Below, one piece after another: positions 53,162 to 61,490 of a stretch of DNA of 64,000 nucleotides; within the stretch, counting starts at the first letter, position 1; the number at the start of each line of letters is the position of its first letter. A model generated the notes under the pieces. The model ran no database searches, was not told the DNA's origin, and saw only the letters and a program-made list of their open reading frames with translations. The DNA comes from Nitrospirota bacterium (GTDB lineage: Bacteria; Nitrospirota; UBA9217): the NCBI GenBank assembly GCA_035516965.1, contig DATIZR010000111.1, forward strand, positions 1 through 64,000, written 5' to 3'. The translations under genes and the position numbers were made by a program.

Positions 53162-53806
53162 GTGGCTGCTATTCGAGTAATGGTTGTGGAAAATGATCCG
53201 GGACAGGCGGACATGATAAAAGCGGCCTTGGATCAGCACGAGGACTTTGAAATAACAGCGATTGCAACAACAAGGGAAGCGGCGCTCAGGCAGATCGCGA
53301 CCGGGCCCGATGTAGTGATCCTGAACCCTGAAGTGCTGAAGCAGCACACCCTTTCCCGCTTCCTGCATTCGCTGCAGACGAGGTCCCAGGCATCCCGAGT
53401 GATCTGTGTGCTGAAAGAGTCACCGACCGAGGAGAGCGCCATTTCGGACATCAAGGCGGGCATTCGAGGAATTCTCAAGATTGGCGACCCACCGTCCATC
53501 ATCGCCAAGGCCGTACGTTCCGTCCATGAGGGAGAGATCTGGGCCGAGCGCAGGATTCTCGAAAAGGGCATTGCCAAGCCGATGCTTCTGCCCGAGACGC
53601 TTCAGACCCATGTGCCCGGACTGCCGCCGCTCACGACTAGGGAGATGGAGATGCTGACCCTGGTGCTGCAGGGCGCGACAAACAGGGAAATCGCCGACAG
53701 GAGCAGTATCAGCGAGCGAACGGTAAAGACCCATCTGTATCGCGTTTACCGGAAACTCAGGGTCAAGAGCAGGACCAAGGCTATCGCACTCTTGTCTCAT
53801 GCCTAG
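53162..53806 (+). CDS. NarL/LuxR-type regulator with non-canonical receiver
   Basis: 214 residues. The N-terminal receiver keeps an acidic start (VVENDPG) and the late Lys (VLKES, Lys85), but the phosphoacceptor position is Asn55 in VVILNPEVL rather than Asp. The C-terminal helix-turn-helix (about 150-214) is a normal LuxR type: LTTREMEMLTLVLQGATNREIA with SERTVKTHLYRVYRKL. It should bind DNA but not be switched by ordinary phosphorylation. GTG start after GGGGGTG. Confidence 0.85.
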   Translation: MAAIRVMVVENDPGQADMIKAALDQHEDFEITAIATTREAALRQIATGPDVVILNPEVLKQHTLSRFLHSLQTRSQASRVICVLKESPTEESAISDIKAGIRGILKIGDPPSIIAKAVRSVHEGEIWAERRILEKGIAKPMLLPETLQTHVPGLPPLTTREMEMLTLVLQGATNREIADRSSISERTVKTHLYRVYRKLRVKSRTKAIALLSHA

Positions 53807-53936
53807 TTCGGCCTGAGAAGACGGTTCTCCTCACAATATCCGCTCAGGGGATGATGAACAAAAAGCCGTGGGCGTGGGGGAGAGAGCCTGTATTGTCATG
53901 TCATGGATTTATTACATAGCTTTAAACAGGACTTTT

Positions 53937-53967
53937 GGCGCCCCAAGGTAAGAAGGGGCGCCTTTTT
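53937..53967 (+). terminator. Rho-independent terminator after the LuxR-type gene
   Basis: ggcgcccc (53937-53944) and ggggcgcc (53955-53962) form a perfect 8-base stem with a 10-base loop, followed by tttttatt. It lies 130 bases past the stop codon. Confidence 0.85.
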
Positions 53968-53987
53968 ATTCTACTCTGTGCGCGGGC

Positions 53988-54016
53988 TTGACCATCCGCC
54001 GGAATCACGGTATGAT
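53988..54016 (+). promoter_or_regulatory. Sigma-70 promoter of the M48 protease, leaderless
   Basis: TTGACC (53988-53993), a 17-base spacer and TATGAT (54011-54016). Only five bases separate the -10 box from the ATG at 54022, so the message should begin on or at the start codon. No Shine-Dalgarno sequence. Confidence 0.65.
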
Positions 54017-54021
54017 GGCAT

Positions 54022-55296
54022 ATGCTTCTCACGTCTATCATCCTGCTCCTCTATCTGCTGTTTATCGGCATCGGCTACTGGCTGAAATATCTGAATCTCT
54101 CCTATTTAAAGAAGCATGGCAGCAGCGTGCCTCTCGAATTCGAGGGAGCGATCGATCCGGAACTCCTCCGGAAGATATCCGCCTACACCATTGAGAACAG
54201 CCGTGCCGGCCTTGCAGAATCTATCGTCAGCAATGCGATCCTGCTCGTTTTCCTCTTTGGCGGGCTGCTCGGCCTGTATGACCGATGGATCGCCTCCCTG
54301 AGTTCATCATTCAGAACCTCGGGCCTGCTGTTCGCTCTCTGTCTCTATCTGGCCCAAACGGCCATCGACCTGCCCTTCAGCATCTACCATCATTTCACGC
54401 TGGAAGAGCGGTATGGCTTCAATACCATGACGGTCCGGCTCTGGCTCACGGACCTGGTCAAGTCTCTCGCGATCTCGCTGGTCCTGGGGGGGCTGGTCAT
54501 TGCCGCGACACTTACGCTGGTCTCAGCCAGCCCGTCCTGGTGGTGGTTCTGGGTCTGGGCATTCCTGCTTGCGGCGGGCGTGTTCCTGATGTACATTTCG
54601 CCGACCCTGATCGAACCGCTCTTCTTCAAGTTCGAGACCGTGAAGGCGGAAGGGCTGGAAGAGGGGATCCGCGAATTGATGGCCCGCGCCGGCCTTACGG
54701 TGAGCCGTGTGTTCCAGGTGGACGCATCGCGCAGAAGCCGTCATTCAAACGCCTATTTCACGGGCATCGGCCGGGTAAAGCGGATCGTCCTCTTTGATAC
54801 GCTGATCCAGCAGATGTCCCGCGAGGAAATCCTCGCCGTCCTCGCCCACGAGGCGGGGCATTGGAAGAGGAAACATGTGCTTAAGCGGATCGTTCTGACC
54901 GAGACATTTGCATTCGTCGGCCTGTTCGTTGCGTACCATCTCGTCCGGTGGAGCGGTCTTCCCGGCCTCATCGGCTTGCAGCAGGCTTCGTTCTACGCCC
55001 GGGCCATGATCGTTATTTTCCTGGGCTCCCTGGTAACCTTCCCGCTTACGCCCCTGTTCAGCCATCTTTCGCGGCGCGATGAACACGAAGCGGACCGGTT
55101 TGCAGCGGAGCTTTCCGGCAATCCCGAAGCCATGGCCTCATCGCTCGTCAAGCTCTCGCGCGAGAACCTGTCCAACCTTCACCCGCACCCCCTGTACGCT
55201 GCCTTCTTTTACTCGCATCCGCCGGTAGTTGAGCGGATCAGAAGCCTGAAAGGACAGAACGCAGAAGACAGGGGACAGAAGGCAGAAGCCGGATAA
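54022..55296 (+). CDS. M48 membrane metalloprotease (Ste24/CAAX-protease type)
   Basis: 424 residues with about six or seven membrane spans. The zinc site is HEAGHW (HExxH, about 276) with the third ligand Glu in DEHEADRF (about 355). The N-terminal YLKKHG segment and YHLVRWSGL match the Ste24 family rather than HtpX. It degrades or processes membrane proteins. The last 15 residues (GQNAEDRGQKAEAG) look like a random repeat-derived tail. Transcription seems leaderless. Confidence 0.88.
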   Translation: MLLTSIILLLYLLFIGIGYWLKYLNLSYLKKHGSSVPLEFEGAIDPELLRKISAYTIENSRAGLAESIVSNAILLVFLFGGLLGLYDRWIASLSSSFRTSGLLFALCLYLAQTAIDLPFSIYHHFTLEERYGFNTMTVRLWLTDLVKSLAISLVLGGLVIAATLTLVSASPSWWWFWVWAFLLAAGVFLMYISPTLIEPLFFKFETVKAEGLEEGIRELMARAGLTVSRVFQVDASRRSRHSNAYFTGIGRVKRIVLFDTLIQQMSREEILAVLAHEAGHWKRKHVLKRIVLTETFAFVGLFVAYHLVRWSGLPGLIGLQQASFYARAMIVIFLGSLVTFPLTPLFSHLSRRDEHEADRFAAELSGNPEAMASSLVKLSRENLSNLHPHPLYAAFFYSHPPVVERIRSLKGQNAEDRGQKAEAG

Positions 55297-55362
55297 GAGA
55301 CAAGCTTCATTGCATTTCGTCAGTCATCCGGCTATTTGTGAGATCTGCTCAGTTTTTTCCAA

Positions 55363-55391
55363 TTGACCGCTGTTGCGCCGATATGTTATTG
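55363..55391 (+). promoter_or_regulatory. Possible promoter of the GAF-PP2C gene
   Basis: TTGACC (55363-55368) is clear. The -10 is weak: TGTTAT (55384-55389, 15-base spacing) or TTATTG (55386-55391, 17-base spacing). The ATG at 55399 stands 8-10 bases after, and no Shine-Dalgarno sequence is present. Confidence 0.4.
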
Positions 55392-55398
55392 TTTCTCC

Positions 55399-56682
55399 AT
55401 GGCAAAGTCCGCTGCGATCATCCGGCTCGAACAGAAGATACAGCGCCTTCATACCCTCATCGACGTCAACAGCCTCATCAGTTCCTCGCTCAACCTGGAC
55501 CAGATCCTCGAGAACGTGATGACCATATCGAAGCAGGTCATGAATGCCGATGCGTCCAGCCTGATGCTGATCGACGAGAAGACGAACGAGCTCGTGTACC
55601 AGGTGGCCCTGGGGAGCGTCGGCGAGAAGCTCAAGCAGGAGTTCCGGCTCAATCTGGGGCAGGGGATCGCGGGAACGGTGGCGCAGGAAGGGAAGCCACT
55701 CCTGCTCGAGGACGCCTATACCCACCCGAAGTTCTTCCGAGGCCATGACGAGGCGACCGGCTACCGCACGAAATCCATGATCACGGTGCCGCTCATGGTC
55801 GGCGACCGGATCACCGGCGTTGCCCAGGTGATAAACCGGCTGGATGACAGGCCCTTTGACAAGGATGACCTGGAGCTCTTCATCGCGCTCTGCAGCATGG
55901 CGGCGATCGCGATCGAGAACGCAAAAATGCACCGCAGCCTCATGGAGAAGCAGCGGCTCGTGAAGGACATGGAATTCGCCCGGACCGTGCAGGAGAGCTT
56001 CCTCCCGCAGCAGGCGCCGGAGATCGCGAACTACCGCTTCAGTGCCCACTACACGCCGGCCCAGGAAGTGGGCGGTGATTTCTATGATTTTATCCGCCTC
56101 GACCGGGAGCGGACCGGCATCGTGATCGGCGACGTCTCGGGCAAGGGGGTTCCCGCGGCCCTTTACATGGCCAAGCTCGGGAGCGATCTCAGGACCCTTG
56201 CCTTCACCGAAGGGGACCCGGCGTCGGCGCTCCGGCAGCTGAATGCCGTCCTGGTCGAGCGGGGCCGGCGAGGCATGTTCGCCACGCTGCTCTATATCGA
56301 GCTCGATTCCGCGGCAGGGTCCGTCACCCTGTCCAACGCAGGGCATTTGCCGCCGCTCGTTAGAAAAGCAGGCGGTGCGGTGGAGAGGCTGTCCGGGGCC
56401 GGTGGTGCGCCGCTCGGCATTCTCGGAGGTATTCAGTTCGGACAGGAAACGAAGACCCTGGAGCCGGGCGACCTGATGGTCCTTTACACGGACGGGATCA
56501 TCGAGGCCATGAATGCCGCTGGCGAGCAGTACGGGTATGAACGCTTCGAAGAGATCGTCCGCGCGGGCCCGTCTGATCCTGATGCCGTGAAATCGGCGAT
56601 CCTTGCCGACGTGAATCGTTTTACCGGACTGAGCCCGCAGCATGACGATATGACGCTTGTCTGCTTCGGGGCGCTGACGTAA
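55399..56682 (+). CDS. GAF-domain PP2C phosphatase (RsbU/SpoIIE type)
   Basis: 427 residues. A coiled start (LEQKIQRLHTLIDVNSLISS) leads into a GAF domain (about 30-175; LGQGIAGTVAQEGKPLLLEDA, SMITVPLMVGDRITGVAQV). The PP2C domain (about 195-427) has VGGDFYDF, IGDVSGKGVPAALYM, LSNAGHLPPLV and LYTDGIIEA, with the metal-binding Asp residues present. It should dephosphorylate a STAS protein in answer to a GAF-sensed signal. It begins a run of partner-switch genes leading into mlaE. Confidence 0.92.
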   Translation: MAKSAAIIRLEQKIQRLHTLIDVNSLISSSLNLDQILENVMTISKQVMNADASSLMLIDEKTNELVYQVALGSVGEKLKQEFRLNLGQGIAGTVAQEGKPLLLEDAYTHPKFFRGHDEATGYRTKSMITVPLMVGDRITGVAQVINRLDDRPFDKDDLELFIALCSMAAIAIENAKMHRSLMEKQRLVKDMEFARTVQESFLPQQAPEIANYRFSAHYTPAQEVGGDFYDFIRLDRERTGIVIGDVSGKGVPAALYMAKLGSDLRTLAFTEGDPASALRQLNAVLVERGRRGMFATLLYIELDSAAGSVTLSNAGHLPPLVRKAGGAVERLSGAGGAPLGILGGIQFGQETKTLEPGDLMVLYTDGIIEAMNAAGEQYGYERFEEIVRAGPSDPDAVKSAILADVNRFTGLSPQHDDMTLVCFGALT

Positions 56683-56705
56683 CGGAACACCAGGATGGAA
56701 AACCG

Positions 56706-57140
56706 ATGGCGGACAGCAAACAACGGGGTCCCGACGTCGTCTCCCTCACCGTCCCGAGCCACCCCAAGTTCCTCTATGTGGTGCGGAGCGCGGCCTATCC
56801 CGTTGTGATTGAAGCAGGCTTCAGCAGAAAAGAGGCACGCAGGATCGTTCTCGCCCTCGATGAGGCATGCTCCAACATCATCCGGCATGCCTATGAGGGC
56901 GATCCGGAGGGGAAGATCTCCCTTACCCTGACCGTGACCGGCACCGAGCTCCTCATAGAGCTCCGGGACACGGGCAAGCAGGTGGATATAACGAAGATCG
57001 CCCCGCGTGATTTGAAGGACATCCGGCCGGGCGGGCTCGGCACGCATTTCATCAATGCCGTGTTCGACACGGTGCGGTATGATACCAGCGGGCGGGAAGG
57101 AACGCTGCTGACGCTGCAGAAGAAGAGACCGTGCGCTTGA
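56706..57140 (+). CDS. RsbW-type serine kinase/anti-sigma factor-like ATPase
   Basis: 144 residues of the HATPase_c fold. The N box is LDEACSNIIRHAY (about 53), and LRDTGKQVDI and GLGTHFINAVFDTV are the later ATP-binding parts. Such proteins phosphorylate a Ser in a partner STAS protein and bind it or a sigma factor. No sigma factor gene is near. It lies 23 bases after the phosphatase and 12 before the STAS gene. Confidence 0.9.
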   Translation: MADSKQRGPDVVSLTVPSHPKFLYVVRSAAYPVVIEAGFSRKEARRIVLALDEACSNIIRHAYEGDPEGKISLTLTVTGTELLIELRDTGKQVDITKIAPRDLKDIRPGGLGTHFINAVFDTVRYDTSGREGTLLTLQKKRPCA

Positions 57141-57152
57141 CGGGAGAGCGGC

Positions 57153-57500
57153 ATGAAAGTCGAGATCACGAGCGAAATGACCGGCACCGGGTTCCTGCTC
57201 AGGCTCAAGGGCGACGTTGACATGAGCTCCTCCTCCGATGTCCGCATCGCCCTGGGCGAAGTGTTCCGGCAGGGCGGCAAGGGGATCAGGGCGCTCTTCG
57301 TCGACCTGTCCCAGGTCCGGTACATGGACAGCTCGGGCATCGCAACGCTCGTGGAGGCGATGCAGACCTGCATGAAGCTGGGAGCCCGTCTCCGCCTCAT
57401 CGACCTGAGCCCGGCGGTCCGCGACGTGTTCGAGCTTGCGCGGCTCGCGAGCATCTTCGAGATATTCCCGTCCGTGGACGAAGCGATCAAGGGACTCTGA
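57153..57500 (+). CDS. STAS-domain protein (anti-sigma antagonist or MlaB-like)
   Basis: 115 residues. The phosphorylatable position is intact in YMDSSGIATLVEAM (Ser about 60). The C-terminal helix (AVRDVFELARLASIFEIF) is that of anti-sigma antagonists. In E. coli the Mla transporter has a STAS subunit, MlaB, encoded beside MlaF/MlaE; here this STAS gene directly precedes mlaE (34 bases). It may therefore link the phosphatase/kinase pair to the transporter. Confidence 0.9.
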   Translation: MKVEITSEMTGTGFLLRLKGDVDMSSSSDVRIALGEVFRQGGKGIRALFVDLSQVRYMDSSGIATLVEAMQTCMKLGARLRLIDLSPAVRDVFELARLASIFEIFPSVDEAIKGL

Positions 57501-57534
57501 GGACGCGGAGCGGGAGGAAGCGGTCAGAACCGCG

Positions 57535-58323
57535 ATGAAGAGCCTTTTCGGACATATCGGCAGGAAGTTCATTACGTTCCTGCAGGACCTCTCGAGCATT
57601 GTCTCCCTGTTCTTCGAAACGATGGTGCAATCCTTCGCGCTGCTGCAGGACCGGAAGAAGCTCAGGGAGGCGCATCTCCTGAAGCACGTCGACGAGATCG
57701 GGACCCAGTCGCTGCCGCTGGTCCTGGCCGTGGCCGCGCTGCTCGGCATCGCGATCACCGTGCTCGTCTCCTACGAATTGAAGGAAGTGGGCGCGCTCGC
57801 CTATCTTCCCGGCTTCGTGGCGGTGGCCATCTTCCGGGAAATGGGGCCGCTCCTCACGGCCATGATCGTGGCGGGAAGAGTGGGTGCCGCGTTCACGGCG
57901 CGGATCGGCACGATGAGGGTCTCCGAGGAGATCCTCGCGCTCGAGACCATGGCGATCAATCCAGTCCGGTTCCTCGTTGTCCAGCGATTCGTCGCGCTGC
58001 TCCTCGCGCTGCCGGCGCTCATCCTGATCGCCAACTTCACGTCGATCGTCGGGGGGTTCCTCTTCGGCGCGACGAGGCTCGGCATCCGGCCCGACACCTA
58101 CGTGCGGGAGACCCTCGATGTGCTGACGTTCACCGACGTCTCTTCGGGCATCGTCAAGGGGATCGTTTCCGCCGTGGTGATCGTCATGGTCGGCTGCTAC
58201 CGGGGGCTGGTGGTCGAGGGCGGCGCCGAGGAAGTGGGCAGGTCGACCATGCTCTCCGTCGTCTCCTGCACGCTCGCGATCATCATGCTGGACACGGTCA
58301 TGACGGCGGCCTTCTACGGGTAA
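57535..58323 (+). CDS. mlaE: MlaE-family lipid ABC transporter permease
   Basis: 262 residues with five or six membrane spans. EMGPLLTAMIVAGRVGAAFTARIGTM (in short pieces) and ALETMAINPVRFLVVQRF are MlaE signatures. It moves phospholipid between the outer and inner membranes with MlaF and MlaD. The start at 57535 has only a distant GGAGG (17 bases). Ends three bases before mlaF. Confidence 0.92.
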   Translation: MKSLFGHIGRKFITFLQDLSSIVSLFFETMVQSFALLQDRKKLREAHLLKHVDEIGTQSLPLVLAVAALLGIAITVLVSYELKEVGALAYLPGFVAVAIFREMGPLLTAMIVAGRVGAAFTARIGTMRVSEEILALETMAINPVRFLVVQRFVALLLALPALILIANFTSIVGGFLFGATRLGIRPDTYVRETLDVLTFTDVSSGIVKGIVSAVVIVMVGCYRGLVVEGGAEEVGRSTMLSVVSCTLAIIMLDTVMTAAFYG

Positions 58324-58326
58324 GGC

Positions 58327-59112
58327 ATGATCGCAATCGAGAACATCAAAAAGGGTTACGGCGGCCGGGACGTGCTCGATGGAGTGAGCTTCGTTGCGGA
58401 GCGAAAGAAGATCACCCATATCTTCGGCACGAGCGGGGGAGGCAAGAGCACGCTCCTCAAGATCATGATCGGCGCGCTCAAACCAGACTCCGGAAGGGTG
58501 CTTGCCGGCGATTCGGAGCTCACGAAGCTCGAGGGGAGGCAGCTGGACCCCTTCCGCAAGAAGATCGGCGTGCTGTTCCAGCATGGGGCGCTGATCAATT
58601 CGCTGACCGTCGGCCAGAACGTGGCGCTCCCGATCCGCGAGCACACGACCCTGGACGACAATATCATCAAGATCATGGTAAAGATGAAGCTGGAGCTGGT
58701 GGGCCTGCGCGACTTCGAGGACCTCTTTCCCGGGCATCTGTCGGGGGGGATGCAGAAACGGGTCGCGCTTGCCCGGGCGATCGCCCTGGACCCCGAGATC
58801 GTCTTCTTCGACGAGCCGACATCCGGGCTCGATCCCATCGTCGCCGCGGTCATCACCAAGCTGATCGCCGACCTGAACCGGCTTCTGGGCATCACCTGCA
58901 TCGTGGTCACTCATGCCGTGGAGGAGGCAATGAGGATCGCGGACAAGATCGTGATCCTCTACCGGGGGAAAGTGCTGGCCCAGGGGACTCCCCAGGAGAT
59001 CCGGAGCAGCAGCGATCCCCTCGTCCAGCAGTTCATCACCGGCAGCCCCGACGGTCCGATCTCGTTCCGGGCATCGAGCAGAGATTATCGGGAAGACCTG
59101 CTGATCGGATGA
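58327..59112 (+). CDS. mlaF: MlaF-family lipid ABC transporter ATPase
   Basis: 261 residues. Walker A GTSGGGKSTLL, Q-loop LFQHGALINSLTV, signature LSGGMQKRVALARAIA, Walker B VFFDEPTSGLDP and switch VVTHAVEEA are all present. It powers MlaE. No STAS domain is fused, consistent with the separate upstream STAS gene acting as the subunit. Confidence 0.94.
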   Translation: MIAIENIKKGYGGRDVLDGVSFVAERKKITHIFGTSGGGKSTLLKIMIGALKPDSGRVLAGDSELTKLEGRQLDPFRKKIGVLFQHGALINSLTVGQNVALPIREHTTLDDNIIKIMVKMKLELVGLRDFEDLFPGHLSGGMQKRVALARAIALDPEIVFFDEPTSGLDPIVAAVITKLIADLNRLLGITCIVVTHAVEEAMRIADKIVILYRGKVLAQGTPQEIRSSSDPLVQQFITGSPDGPISFRASSRDYREDLLIG

Positions 59113-59171
59113 ATCATACATTACGCGACGGGGCCTACGGGCCGCGGAGAAGCTCAACAACGAAAATGTGA

Positions 59172-59224
59172 GCTGAGCCAGGTTCAGCCGTTTTCCAGCG
59201 TCACCGCGGCCCGGAGGCCGTTTT
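59172..59224 (+). promoter_or_regulatory. Two small hairpins with T-runs between mlaF and mlaD
   Basis: gctga (59172-59176) pairs with tcagc (59184-59188), followed by cgtttt; cggcc (59207-59211) pairs with ggccg (59216-59220), followed by tttt. Each is a weak terminator-like unit in the 130-base gap, perhaps lowering mlaD expression relative to mlaEF. Confidence 0.3.
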
Positions 59225-59242
59225 CTTCGTTGAGGTGAAAGA

Positions 59243-60043
59243 ATGGATTACCGCCGCACCGAGATCCGGGCGGGCATTTTTCTCCTGCTCGCCTTCGTGA
59301 TCCTCGTCATCATGGTCTTCGCCGTGAGCGATGTCCAGAGCCTCTTCAAGAAGAAGAAGGAGGTCAGCGTCCTTTTTGCTTTCAGCGACGGCATCGAGAA
59401 GAACGCGCCCGTGCGGTACGCCGGGATGAAGGTCGGCAAGGTGGAGAACGTCCGCGTAGCGCCCGCGCAGAACGACCGGATCGAGGTGACGCTGAGCGTG
59501 TACAGCGACACCGCCATTCAGAAGGACACCCGGGCCGCGATCAAGACCCTGGGCCTCGTGGGAGGCAAGTACGTGGAGCTGAGCGGCGGGACGCCCGGGT
59601 CGAGCCTGCTCGGACCGAACGAGTCGCTGGTGGGGGAGGAGCCGCTCAAGCTCGAGGACGTGACCAAGGCCGCCCTCGACGTGGTCGCGAAGCTCCAGAA
59701 CATCGCGACCAACCTGAACCGGGCGCTGGGAGACCCCGAGCTCGCGAGATCCCTCAAGACGACGGTCCAGAACCTGCAGGAGGCATCGGGGAACATCAAG
59801 GTCATGACTGCCAGCAAGGACGACGTTGCCCAGACGCTCAAGAATCTGCCCGCCCTCGTGAAGAAGCTCGATGAAAGCGCAACCAGCCTTCAGGCATTGA
59901 CCAAAAAAACGGACGCCCTCGTGGGGGAGAACAAGAAGAACGTCGACGCCATGATGCAGAGCCTCCGCGACACGGCGCAGAACCTCAAGGAGACCACGGA
60001 TGACGTGAAGAGCCATCCCTGGAAACTGCTCCGGAAACCGTAG
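59243..60043 (+). CDS. mlaD: MlaD-type MCE-domain substrate-binding protein
   Basis: 266 residues. One N-terminal membrane span (about 8-28) anchors it, then the MCE domain (VSVLFAFSDGIEKNAPVRYAGMKVGKV in pieces, and LGLVGGKYVELSGG). The C-terminal third is coiled (LNRALGDPELARSLKTTVQNLQ). It forms the periplasmic ring receiving lipids. GAGGTG precedes the ATG. No mlaC or mlaA homologue is nearby. Confidence 0.92.
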   Translation: MDYRRTEIRAGIFLLLAFVILVIMVFAVSDVQSLFKKKKEVSVLFAFSDGIEKNAPVRYAGMKVGKVENVRVAPAQNDRIEVTLSVYSDTAIQKDTRAAIKTLGLVGGKYVELSGGTPGSSLLGPNESLVGEEPLKLEDVTKAALDVVAKLQNIATNLNRALGDPELARSLKTTVQNLQEASGNIKVMTASKDDVAQTLKNLPALVKKLDESATSLQALTKKTDALVGENKKNVDAMMQSLRDTAQNLKETTDDVKSHPWKLLRKP

Positions 60044-60155
60044 TGAACCAGGAGACAGGGAGGTAAGGAAGGTGAAAGGTCAGGAAGCCGTGATACCGCT
60101 TCAACTTCCTCTCCTCCCGTCCCGGCTATTTGAGCTGTTTGAATAAGGAGTCAGC

Positions 60156-61409
60156 ATGAGCATCCAGGCCATCAAGGGCGTGAAGGACGTGCTTCCCGCC
60201 GATATTCATCTCTGGCAGCATCTTGAATCGACCGCGCGGTCATTATTCGAAGATTACGGGTTCACCGAGATCAGGGTCCCCGTATTCGAATACACCGAGC
60301 TGTTCGCGCGGAGCATCGGCGCGTCGACGGACATCGTGGAAAAGGAGATGTACACCTTCGAGGACCGCGACGGGAAAAAGATCACCCTGAGACCCGAGGG
60401 GACCGCCGGCACGGTACGCGCGTTCGTGGAACATAAGCTGTACGTCGATGCGCAGCTCACGAAGCTGTACTACCTTGGCCCCATGTTCCGGCACGAGCGG
60501 CCGCAGAAAGGCCGCTACCGCCAGTTCTACCAGATCGGGGTCGAGGCGCTGGGGATCGATCATCCCCACGTAGACATCGAGATCCTGGTCATGCTGCACA
60601 CCCTGTTCGCGAAGCTCGGCATACCTGGCCTGACGCTCCAGATCAACTCCCTGGGGGACGGTGTTTGCCGCGGGGGCTACCGGGATGCGCTGAAGGAGTA
60701 TCTTAAGGGAAAGCTGCCGGAACTCTGTGCTGATTGCCAGCGGCGGTACGAGACGAACCCGCTCCGGGTGCTGGACTGCAAGGTGGACGCGGACAAGTTC
60801 GCAGATTCTCCGGTCATGCTGGACCATCTCTGCGGACCCTGCAAGGCACACTTCGAAACGGTCGAAAGCGGGCTCACCAGCCTGGGCGTCCCCTTCACCG
60901 TGAACCCACGCCTCGTCCGCGGCCTTGACTACTACACCCGCACGACATTCGAACTCGTCATGGGCCAGATGGGCGCGCAGAACACGGTCGCGGCCGGGGG
61001 ACGCTATGACGGCCTGGTAAAGGAGATCGGCGGACCCGAAACGCCCGGCATCGGTTTCGCGCTCGGGGTCGAGCGTGCGGTGTCCCTCATGGACGCGTCG
61101 CGGCTTCGGCAGCCCCGTCCGGACCTGTTCCTCTCCGCGCTCGGCGAGCAGGCCGTTGCGTTCGTGCTGCCCCTGATACACGCTCTCCGGGCGGCCGGCA
61201 TCCGGGTCGAGACCGATTACACGGGTGCGAGCCTCAAGAGCCAGATGAAGAAGGCGGACAAGTCGGGTGCCGCGCACACGCTGATCGTGGGAGACCAGGA
61301 ACTGCAGTCGAAGACCGGCATTCTCCGCAACATGCAGACCAAAGAGCAGGTCACGGTGCCCCTTGACGCTCTTGTCGGAGAGATGAAGGCGAGAGGGGGA
61401 CGCGGATAA
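60156..61409 (+). CDS. hisS: Histidine-tRNA ligase
   Basis: 417 residues. The class II motifs are present: KGVKDVLP opening, TLRPEGTAGTVRAFVEH (motif 2 region), FRHERPQKGRYRQFYQIGVEALG and GLDYYTRTTFELV, plus the motif 3 segment GIGFALGVERAVSLM. The C-terminal anticodon domain follows. AAGGAG precedes the ATG. The 110 bases before it hold a long imperfect inverted repeat without a T-run. Confidence 0.96.
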   Translation: MSIQAIKGVKDVLPADIHLWQHLESTARSLFEDYGFTEIRVPVFEYTELFARSIGASTDIVEKEMYTFEDRDGKKITLRPEGTAGTVRAFVEHKLYVDAQLTKLYYLGPMFRHERPQKGRYRQFYQIGVEALGIDHPHVDIEILVMLHTLFAKLGIPGLTLQINSLGDGVCRGGYRDALKEYLKGKLPELCADCQRRYETNPLRVLDCKVDADKFADSPVMLDHLCGPCKAHFETVESGLTSLGVPFTVNPRLVRGLDYYTRTTFELVMGQMGAQNTVAAGGRYDGLVKEIGGPETPGIGFALGVERAVSLMDASRLRQPRPDLFLSALGEQAVAFVLPLIHALRAAGIRVETDYTGASLKSQMKKADKSGAAHTLIVGDQELQSKTGILRNMQTKEQVTVPLDALVGEMKARGGRG

Positions 61410-61490
61410 CACCGGAAGGAGCGGATTCCGGCTTCGAGGGGTCCGTCCTTTTCGGAGTATTCGCGTTCTTTTCCATTCCGGGGAGCATTC

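Noticed and set aside
60053-60119. Inverted repeat gggaggtaaggaag / cttcctctcctccc before hisS as a terminator
   Set aside because: Pairing is imperfect, the loop is long and there is no T-run, so no terminator is annotated.
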